Shown here one piece after another: positions 15,218 through 21,192 of a stretch of 40,585 nucleotides of DNA (the first letter of the stretch is position 1; the number at the start of each line of letters is the position of its first letter). The position numbers were made by a program, and so were the translations under genes. Source of the stretch: Planctomycetales bacterium. GTDB taxonomy: Bacteria; Planctomycetota; Planctomycetia; Isosphaerales; Isosphaeraceae. The stretch is taken from assembly GCA_027451885.1 (NCBI GenBank), contig DAIDHX010000248.1:1-40585 (forward strand), read 5' to 3'. Under the pieces are notes generated by a model, which searched no databases, had not been told where the DNA came from, and was given only the letters and a program-made list of their open reading frames with translations.

Positions 15218-16026
15218 AACGCGAGCCTCTCGCCAAGCGCCTCGATCCGCTTCTTGAGCTGTTCCCCTTCGCGTGTCGAGCGGATGTCGTGGTAAACGAA
15301 CGTGAGCGACAGGCTCCAGCACATCGCGATCGCGGTGAGCAGAACCGCGAGCGTGGTTCCCTCGACCACCCACAGCCACTCCACAATCGCGGCCTGCGTG
15401 CTTGACTCAAGCAGATTCGACCCGAACGCCCTGGTGCTGAAAAGCACCCGCGGCAGGAAGACCACGCCCGCCAGAACGAGCGCCATGCCGGTATAGATCA
15501 GCCCGACCGTAACGACCGCGTTATCCTCGCGGAGCACGCGGGCCGCGCGGCGAAACACCTTGCGCTCGTTCTCGAAGAGCGCCACCATGGGCACAAAACA
15601 GGTCCTGGGCAAAAGCCAGAGCATCACCGGCCAGAACAGGCTCGCGGCCAACCAGGCCAGCACGAGCCGTACGAAGGCCCAGATCAGCCGACCGCTCCTG
15701 CGAACGCAGAACGCGTAGCACTCACCCGCGGTGGGTTGTTCCTCGGATGCGAGCTTCCAGGCAAAAACCGCGCAGGGAAGCGGGCACGCAATGAACACCA
15801 GAAGCAGCCACACCGACGCGAGAATGGTCCCGAGGAAGACAAGGAATCCATCCTCCGGCGGTACCGTGTTCCGAAAGAACGAAACCGCCCCAAGCGCTGA
15901 GGCCACGAATGCCGCCAGCGTGGGCAAACCCAGAACGCTCAGCACGCCCACGTGGTCGTGAATGCACCAGAATGCCAGATCGGTCTGAGCGAGGATCCGG
16001 CGGAAGGCCATCTTCTTTGCCGCCAT
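15214..16026 (-). CDS. Multi-pass membrane protein of unknown family in the MoxR cluster
   Basis: 270 residues with about six hydrophobic segments, for example LSVLGLPTLAAFVASALGAV, FLGTILASVWLLLVFIACPL, FVRLVLAWLAASLFWPVMLW and VGLIYTGMALVLAGVVFL. A charged loop ENERKVFRRAARVLREDN lies between segments, and the C-terminus (YHDIRSTREGEQLKKRIEAL) is cytoplasmic and helical. I do not recognise a named family. It is the first gene of the minus-strand cluster, coupled by ATGA to the DUF4129 gene, so it probably belongs to the same membrane assembly. ATG 16026 has GGAG upstream; a TTG at 16068 would add 14 residues. Confidence 0.75.
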   Translation of the reverse strand: MAAKKMAFRRILAQTDLAFWCIHDHVGVLSVLGLPTLAAFVASALGAVSFFRNTVPPEDGFLVFLGTILASVWLLLVFIACPLPCAVFAWKLASEEQPTAGECYAFCVRRSGRLIWAFVRLVLAWLAASLFWPVMLWLLPRTCFVPMVALFENERKVFRRAARVLREDNAVVTVGLIYTGMALVLAGVVFLPRVLFSTRAFGSNLLESSTQAAIVEWLWVVEGTTLAVLLTAIAMCWSLSLTFVYHDIRSTREGEQLKKRIEALGERLAL

Positions 16027-16103
16027 GCCGTGCTCCGCGCTTCGATCCACACCACGAGTTGCGTTCAACCCAGGCCGGCAAGATTAAAAACATGCAGTAC
16101 GCA

Positions 16104-16131
16104 ATTGTAGTTCTTCAAACGTCCGCCGCAA
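16104..16131 (-). promoter_or_regulatory. Candidate promoter for the MoxR cluster
   Basis: Minus strand: TTGCGG (16131-16126), 16 bases, TACAAT (16109-16104). The -10 has five of six consensus bases; the -35 is poor. It lies about 80 bases before the first gene of the cluster, in the only A+T-richer part of the divergent gap. Confidence 0.35.
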
Positions 16132-16181
16132 GCACCCAGGTAAGCCAGGCGAAGATTGTGATTTCGTGGCGTTGCGGCCGC

Positions 16182-16210
16182 TTGCCGGCACTCTTCCGAT
16201 CGGTTATGAA
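16182..16210 (+). promoter_or_regulatory. Candidate promoter with embedded palindrome for the GYF-RDD gene
   Basis: TTGCCG (16182-16187), 17 bases, TATGAA (16205-16210). Between and touching them lies TTCCGATCGGTT (16195-16206), whose core CCGATCGG is palindromic. The same 12 bases recur at 28195, upstream of the amidase gene. An operator between -35 and -10 would suit a repressor. Promoter elements are only moderate matches. Confidence 0.35.
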
Positions 16211-16281
16211 CGGACCCTTGTCAGAGCTGTTCAAGCGAAGCATCGCCAGGAGATCGCCTGAGAACGGAGCGAGGTAGACGC

Positions 16282-17193
16282 ATGGATCCCTACGAGATCG
16301 GCTGGTATCTCGAGTCGGCGGACGAGAATGTCTATGGCCCGGCCTCCCGCGCGACGCTGCAACAATTCCTCAAGGATGGCACGATCACGCCCAACACGCT
16401 GGTCCGCCACTGCACCGAGGCCGAGTCTCGACCCGTCGCCGATCGCCCTGAATTCTTGCAGGATCTCGAGCTCGCCCATGCAGGGATCGCGATCGGGGAT
16501 CGCCTGGAAGAAGTCTGGCCCAGGAAGCGCAAGGAGCGCCAGGCGCTCGCCCTGGGTTCAACACCCTGCGCCTGGCACAAGTATGGTGCGGAGTACGTCT
16601 GCGCTCGCTGCCATGCACCTTATTGTTCCAAATGCCGAAACAAGTCCTCCAACAAGAAACAGTTCTTCTTCTGCCGCCGCTGCCAATCAAGCGTGTACAA
16701 CCGCCGATTCCTGGCCTACTTCGTCGATATCTTTGGCCTGGTTTACTTGCCCTTCGGGCTCTTCCTGGGACTCAACGCCGTGCTGCGAATGGGTGAAACC
16801 GGGAGCTTCATTGCCGTTGGGCTTCTCTTTCTGGGCTTTTTTGTGCTGGCCTTTCGCGACGCCGTTTTCCGCGGCCAGGGACCGGGCAAGCGCCTGTTTG
16901 GCCTGCGCGTGGTCAAGTCGTCCGACGGTGCAACGCCTCTTTCGTACGGCCAGAGCATCATACGCTGGTCCAGCCTGATGATCCCCTATTTTAACCTTAT
17001 TGATATGCTAGTTCCTTACTGGGATCCCCGGATTCGCCGATTCGGCGATCGCTGGGCGGGCACGCGTGTGATCGACACCGAGCGTGCTTTGGCCAAAGCG
17101 CGGTCCAAGATCGAACGGCGGTTGCTCAAGAAGGGAATCCAAATTCCTGCGGACTTTGGGATGTCGATGGCGGAATTTGCGAGGATTGAGTAA
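16282..17193 (+). CDS. GYF-like / zinc-finger / RDD-domain membrane protein
   Basis: 303 residues with three parts. Residues 8-55 (WYLESADENVYGPASRATLQ, then FLKDGTITPNTLVR) match the GYF_2-like fold common in Planctomycetota. Residues 96-134 hold C96, H99, C107, C110, C115, C118, C131 and C134, a B-box-like double zinc site (CAWHKYGAEYVCARCHAPYC). Residues 139-266 are an RDD domain: NRRFLAYFVDIFGLVYLPFG (Arg and Asp in the first helix), GQGPGKRLFGLRVVK before the later helices, and RRFGDRWAGTRVI at its end. RDD proteins are small membrane proteins sometimes linked to ion transport. ATG 16282 follows GGAGCGAGG. The 3' end overlaps the convergent RDD gene by 68 bases. The arrangement suggests cytoplasmic binding domains tethered to a membrane module. 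Confidence 0.85.
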   Translation: MDPYEIGWYLESADENVYGPASRATLQQFLKDGTITPNTLVRHCTEAESRPVADRPEFLQDLELAHAGIAIGDRLEEVWPRKRKERQALALGSTPCAWHKYGAEYVCARCHAPYCSKCRNKSSNKKQFFFCRRCQSSVYNRRFLAYFVDIFGLVYLPFGLFLGLNAVLRMGETGSFIAVGLLFLGFFVLAFRDAVFRGQGPGKRLFGLRVVKSSDGATPLSYGQSIIRWSSLMIPYFNLIDMLVPYWDPRIRRFGDRWAGTRVIDTERALAKARSKIERRLLKKGIQIPADFGMSMAEFARIE

Positions 17194-17953
17194 CCACGGC
17201 TTCCAGAAAGCCTTCGACGCTTTGCCTGGGGTTGTACGCCAGCCCGCTGGCACGGGTGATGAGCGTGACGAGCGCGGCGGCGATTTCCTGCCGGGGCCGC
17301 GGTAGAAGCTGCTCGCGTGAAGTAAGATATTCATCCGCGAGCGTGACGGCCTCGACGGGCACCGCGGCCAGCAGCGCGGGGGGGAGCGGATCGAACGTGG
17401 CACGCGTCCGCGGCGGCTGCACCAGGAGCGAGCTGGTTTTGACCTCTTCCTGGTAAACCACGAAGGTACCGGCCGCCATGTCGCCAATCCGCTGGCAAGA
17501 GCGTGTTAAGAGCAGGCTCACGAGCCCCACGCCGTAAAAGAGCGGGATGAAGTCGATCACGCGGAGCAGGTTGCGAATCACGCTGTCCAGAAATCCGAGT
17601 GCGTAGCCCCCGCGCTTGATCACCCGAATGCCCAGCAGGCGTTTTCCAGGGGTCTGGCCATTCATGAACCACTCGAGGATCATAAAATAGGATTCATAGA
17701 CGAGAAAAAAGCCAGCGGTCATCAGGATCGCGGCCAGGTTCCCGGATCGGTCTCCCGCGTTCCGTTCAAGCTCCGCGATCATGAGGGCCAGAATCTGAAT
17801 ACCGAACACCATGACGCCGTAGAGAACCAGAAGATCGATGAAGTACGCCGCCGCCCGCCCGGTCGGCCCCGCGAGGAGGTACGTGATCTCGATGTTTTCC
17901 GGCGTGCGGACGGTAATTACGCGATTGAGAGTTGACCCGCGATGCTCGTTCAT
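17126..17953 (-). CDS. RDD-domain membrane protein
   Basis: 275 residues. After NRVITVRTPENIEITYLLAG comes the RDD module: GRAAAYFIDLLVLYGVMVFG (Arg/Asp helix), further helices, then NGQTPGKRLLGIRVIKRGGY and a closing RSCQRIGDMAAGTFVVY. The last 80 residues (PPALLAAVPVEAVTLADEYL...) are soluble and helical. RDD proteins of this form regularly sit beside SpoIIM-family proteins in MoxR/DUF58 clusters. ATG 17953 is the only start that keeps the conserved N-terminus; it overlaps the start of the divergent spoIIM-type gene by 12 bases. The stop lies inside the convergent GYF-RDD gene (68-base overlap). Confidence 0.85.
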   Translation of the reverse strand: MNEHRGSTLNRVITVRTPENIEITYLLAGPTGRAAAYFIDLLVLYGVMVFGIQILALMIAELERNAGDRSGNLAAILMTAGFFLVYESYFMILEWFMNGQTPGKRLLGIRVIKRGGYALGFLDSVIRNLLRVIDFIPLFYGVGLVSLLLTRSCQRIGDMAAGTFVVYQEEVKTSSLLVQPPRTRATFDPLPPALLAAVPVEAVTLADEYLTSREQLLPRPRQEIAAALVTLITRASGLAYNPRQSVEGFLEAVVTQSSQIPPSTSQSPQEFGFPS

Positions 17954-18904
17954 GAATTCATCCGCTCGCGAAAAGACGCCTGGAAAGCGCTGGAATCGTT
18001 CGTGGCCGAGGCTCGAAAGGTTTCGCTGGCGCGGGTGCCGCTCGACCGCTTTCGCGAGGGGAGCAGCCTGTATCGCCAGGCGGTCTCGGACCTGGCATAC
18101 GCCCGCATGCTCTACCGCGACCACCGCGTCGCGCGCGAGCTCGAGCAGCTTGTCGGTCAGGCCCATGGCGTGCTCTACCAGGCGGGTCGATCGCAGTCAA
18201 GAAACTGGCTGGAATTCTTTCGCGAGACCTGGCCGCGCACGGTGCGTGAGGCGTCCGGACCGATTCTGTTCGCGACCGCGGTGTTCTGGGCGGGGGCGGT
18301 GGTCGGCTTTCTGGGCTGCGTGTGGAATCCTGCGCTCGAGAACTTTTTTGTCAGTCCGGCGATGCGCTCCGCGCTCGAGAGTGGTCATCTCTGGACCGAG
18401 TCGCTCACCCGCACAGCGCCTTCCGCGGCCAGCAAGATCGGTGTCAACAACATCCAGGTTTCGCTGCTGGCCTGGGGCCTGGGCGTGACCGCGGGGATCG
18501 GCACGACCTGGCTCATGGTGTTCAACGGTCTCATGCTCGGCGGGGTCGCGGCCGCCTGCCTGCGGGTGGGCATGCTCGGGCCCCTCGCCGAATTCGTCAT
18601 CGGCCACGGCTCGCTCGAGCTCCCCGCCATCTGGCTGGCCGGCGGCGCAGGGCTGCTCTTCGCCCAGGCCCAGCTCTTCCCCGGGCGCTATCGCCGAGGC
18701 GTCGAGCTTCGCCAGAAAAGCCGCAAAGCGGTGCTCATCTTCCTGGGCGTGATCCCCTTGCTCACCGTCGCCTGCGTGATCGAGGCCTTCGTTTCGCCAG
18801 GACCCGCGCCGGGGTATGCCAAGGCCTTGCTCGGCCTCGGCCTCGGCCTCGCACTGCTCGCGTACATCCTGACCGCGGGGCGAACTCCAGGGACGGCCAC
18901 CTGA
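17942..18904 (+). CDS. SpoIIM (stage II sporulation protein M) family membrane protein
   Basis: 320 residues. The N-terminal third (about 1-90, HEFIRSRKDAWKALESFVAE...) is helical and cytoplasmic. Membrane helices follow from about residue 98 (GPILFATAVFWAGAVVGFLG), with a periplasmic loop and the SpoIIM-type stretch IGVNNIQVSLLAWGLGVTAG, then FNGLMLGGVAAACLR and HGSLELPAIWLAGGAGLLFA. NNxxV...F/L and HGxLELPAI are hallmarks of the family. In non-sporulating bacteria these proteins occur with RDD, DUF58 and MoxR genes, and their role is not known. ATG 17942 is used; no good Shine-Dalgarno is visible, and the start overlaps the divergent RDD gene by 12 bases. Confidence 0.88.
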   Translation: MLVHEFIRSRKDAWKALESFVAEARKVSLARVPLDRFREGSSLYRQAVSDLAYARMLYRDHRVARELEQLVGQAHGVLYQAGRSQSRNWLEFFRETWPRTVREASGPILFATAVFWAGAVVGFLGCVWNPALENFFVSPAMRSALESGHLWTESLTRTAPSAASKIGVNNIQVSLLAWGLGVTAGIGTTWLMVFNGLMLGGVAAACLRVGMLGPLAEFVIGHGSLELPAIWLAGGAGLLFAQAQLFPGRYRRGVELRQKSRKAVLIFLGVIPLLTVACVIEAFVSPGPAPGYAKALLGLGLGLALLAYILTAGRTPGTAT

Positions 18905-19005
18905 ATCCGCGATCGGGAACCCCAGGCCACGCCTGCCGACAAACACTCCTCGATCACCTCCCCCTGGCCACCCGGTTTTCGCAACTCGCCCAGCCGCGAT
19001 CGACC

Positions 19006-19033
19006 TTGACCGCGTTCGTGGTCATGGTACAAG
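19006..19033 (+). promoter_or_regulatory. Candidate sigma70 promoter
   Basis: TTGACC (19006-19011), 16 bases, TACAAG (19028-19033): five of six and four of six consensus bases. It lies about 95 bases before the ATG of the one-TM protein gene and behind the SpoIIM-family gene. Confidence 0.45.
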
Positions 19034-19127
19034 TCGCCGTGGGCGAGGCGCTCCTCTGCTCAGTCCCTGCGCGGACATTTCTTCCCCCGGCCTGGCGCGG
19101 GCCGTGATCAGGTCAAGGACTCGACCG

Positions 19128-19877
19128 ATGTTCGGATTTCGTCGCAAGCGCAAGCCGTCCCTCCTCAGACGGCTCGTTTACTGGTTTCTGCTGCTTTCGG
19201 GCGGAAGCGCGGGGATCGGGGGCGCGTATTTCAAGGATCACCCGGTCGTGCGCGACTTCCTGGCCAGCATCTCCAACCAGGGCACGCCCCAGAACCTGAG
19301 CCAGCTTGAAAACGACGTGGCCGAGACGGTCGAGAAAACCATCACTCAGGTCGACGAATTCGCCCAGCCGGGCGAGTTCGAGGTGACGATCTCCAGCGTT
19401 GCGCTCGATCCCAGCCTGTTCAAGCCGGGGCACACGCTCGACATCCAGGCCAAGGTGGTGCGCCTGGAGTCCGACGGGCGCGACGAGACGGTCTTTGAAA
19501 CAAAGGCGTACGGCGAACGGCTGGCGACGGCAGGGCGGGACGAGCTGGCGACCGGCTGGCCCTATCGGCCGTTTCATGTGGCCTGGAAGCCGGGTCAGTC
19601 GCTCGTGGTCGAGGTTTATGACCGAATGACCGGCCTGTTCATGCCGCCGACCCGGTTTGTACTGACGCCCGAGAGCAGCGCCCCGCGGGAGTTTCCGCTC
19701 AAATCGGGCACATTCACGCTCGAGCCGGCGCGGAGGTTGAACAGGGGCACGGACGGGTCGAAGTCGAAAATCGTGGTCGCTAGCAAGCGGCTGGGCGACC
19801 TGCCAGGCGCGGAAGGCGAGACGGGCGAATCGACTCGCAACGCGCGCACAAATTCGGATGACGTCATCATCCGCTGA
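19128..19877 (+). CDS. Hypothetical protein with one N-terminal membrane helix
   Basis: 249 residues from ATG 19128, which has AAGGA 8 bases upstream; a GTG at 19104 would add 8 residues. A basic N-terminus (FGFRRKRKPSLLRRL) precedes one helix (VYWFLLLSGGSAGIGGAYF), so the rest probably lies outside the cytoplasmic membrane. Residues about 85-200 are beta-rich and look like a C2- or immunoglobulin-like sandwich (FEVTISSVALDPSLFKPGHT, VVRLESDGRDETVFETKAYG, WKPGQSLVVEVYDRMTGLFM). The tail is polar. I do not recognise a family. The following DUF3006/MBL pair starts 60 bases later, so they may share a transcript. Confidence 0.7.
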   Translation: MFGFRRKRKPSLLRRLVYWFLLLSGGSAGIGGAYFKDHPVVRDFLASISNQGTPQNLSQLENDVAETVEKTITQVDEFAQPGEFEVTISSVALDPSLFKPGHTLDIQAKVVRLESDGRDETVFETKAYGERLATAGRDELATGWPYRPFHVAWKPGQSLVVEVYDRMTGLFMPPTRFVLTPESSAPREFPLKSGTFTLEPARRLNRGTDGSKSKIVVASKRLGDLPGAEGETGESTRNARTNSDDVIIR

Positions 19878-19937
19878 AAACGCGCCCTAGGGTTGTAGGG
19901 TTACCCGACTCAAGGAACCGGGAACGGAGCCCCGAAC

Positions 19938-20189
19938 GTGGCTGAGCCTATCACGCTTTCCTTCGATCGCATCGAAGGACGAGCCCGGGACGTTGCCGTC
20001 CTGGTGACCGACGCTGGCGACACGGTCTCACTGCCGCGGGCACTCTTGCCTGCCGATGCACGCCCGGGTGTGGTGCTCACGCTTCGGCTCGAGATCGACC
20101 ACGCGGCCACCCAGGCGCTCGCCGCGGATTCGAAGGCCGTGAACGAACGCCTGACGAGCCGGGACCCTGGCGGAGATGTGAGCCTATGA
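19938..20189 (+). CDS. DUF3006-like small protein
   Basis: 83 residues from GTG 19938, with GGAACGGAG upstream. The sequence (ITLSFDRIEGRARDVAVLVT...VSLPRALLPADARPGVVLTL) has the pattern of DUF3006: a short beta-barrel-like protein beginning xxxDRIEGxxAVL, with a later LPxxxLPxxxxxGxxL. Such proteins are commonly encoded next to secreted ComEC-type metallo-beta-lactamase-fold proteins, as here, where its TGA overlaps the ATG of that gene by 4 bases. The role is unknown. Confidence 0.75.
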   Translation: MAEPITLSFDRIEGRARDVAVLVTDAGDTVSLPRALLPADARPGVVLTLRLEIDHAATQALAADSKAVNERLTSRDPGGDVSL

Positions 20190-21151
20190 ACCTGGCGCGG
20201 CCGTTCGTTCTGCGTGCGATGGCATTTGCCGGCCTGCTGTTCGCCGGTCTCGGGCTGGCCCCGACTCCGGCCGGGCACGCCGAGCTCGGCCGCGCGCCTC
20301 TGGTCATTGAGGTGCTCGACGTCGGCCAGGGCGACTCGATCTTCATTCGCTCTCCCGAAGGCAAAACCGCGCTCATCGACGCCGGCCCCACCCGCACCCG
20401 CGCGGCTGAGCTACTCCGCGCCCGTCGCGTCGACCACGTCGATCTCGCCGTGGTCAGCCATCACCATTCCGACCACTACGGCGGCATGGAAGAAGTCGTC
20501 AAACGCTACCACCCGCGCTACTTCCTGGCGAGCGATTCCGGCCATTCCACCCGGCTGTTTCTCAAGCTGCTCAAAACCATCGAGGCCGAGGAAATCACCG
20601 TCATCCGCCCCCTCGACCACCCCAGGCGCATCGAGCTCGGCTCGGTGCGGCTGACCGTCTTCCCCGCGACGAGCGAGGACAGGCGAGACGAAAACAACAA
20701 CTCGATCGGGATCCGGCTCGATTACGGCGACTTCTCGATGCTGCTGACCGGGGACAGCGAGACCCCGGAGCGTGCCCAGTGGCTGCGCACCGACGCCGCG
20801 CTCGCCGCCCGGTGCACCATTCTCAAGCTCGCACACCACGGCAGCCGCAATGGTCTCGACCCGCGCTGGCTCGCCCTGGTGCGGCCCGAGCTCGCCATCG
20901 CCAGTGTGGGGCGCGGCAACGACTACGGCCACCCCCACCCCGAAACCGTCAGCCTGCTCGCCCGCTCAAATGTCCCGCTCGCTCGCACCGATCTCCTGGG
21001 AACCATCGTGATCGAAAGCGACGGCAAGAACTGGCGGCTCGTTGAACCCCGCGTCGACGCCCGCGGCAAACCGCGCCAGGCCAGCCTTGACGAGGCCGCC
21101 GCCGCCCGCACCGAAACCGCCAGCCGCGCGCGTGAACGCACCCTGCGCTAG
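20186..21151 (+). CDS. Secreted metallo-beta-lactamase-fold hydrolase (ComEC C-terminal type)
   Basis: 321 residues. A signal-like N-terminus (LRAMAFAGLLFAGLGLAPTP) probably exports it. The fold opens with LVIEVLDVGQGDSIFIRSPE and ALIDAGP; the metal motif is SHHHSDHYGG (91-100, HxHxDH). FSMLLTGDSE (metal-bridging Asp), ILKLAHHGSRNG (third metal His) and DYGHPHPETVSLLA follow. The opening LDVGQGDS and KLAHHGS are exactly those of the C-terminal domain of ComEC/Rec2, which degrades DNA in some systems; free-standing members are likely nucleases or phosphodiesterases. The competence channel part is absent. It is coupled to the DUF3006-like gene by an ATGA overlap and is convergent with the Hsp70 gene 41 bases away; no terminator is visible between them. 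Confidence 0.88.
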   Translation: MNLARPFVLRAMAFAGLLFAGLGLAPTPAGHAELGRAPLVIEVLDVGQGDSIFIRSPEGKTALIDAGPTRTRAAELLRARRVDHVDLAVVSHHHSDHYGGMEEVVKRYHPRYFLASDSGHSTRLFLKLLKTIEAEEITVIRPLDHPRRIELGSVRLTVFPATSEDRRDENNNSIGIRLDYGDFSMLLTGDSETPERAQWLRTDAALAARCTILKLAHHGSRNGLDPRWLALVRPELAIASVGRGNDYGHPHPETVSLLARSNVPLARTDLLGTIVIESDGKNWRLVEPRVDARGKPRQASLDEAAAARTETASRARERTLR

Positions 21152-21192
21152 GCCGAAACAGATCCTCGAGGCCGAAGACCGATTGACCTGCC

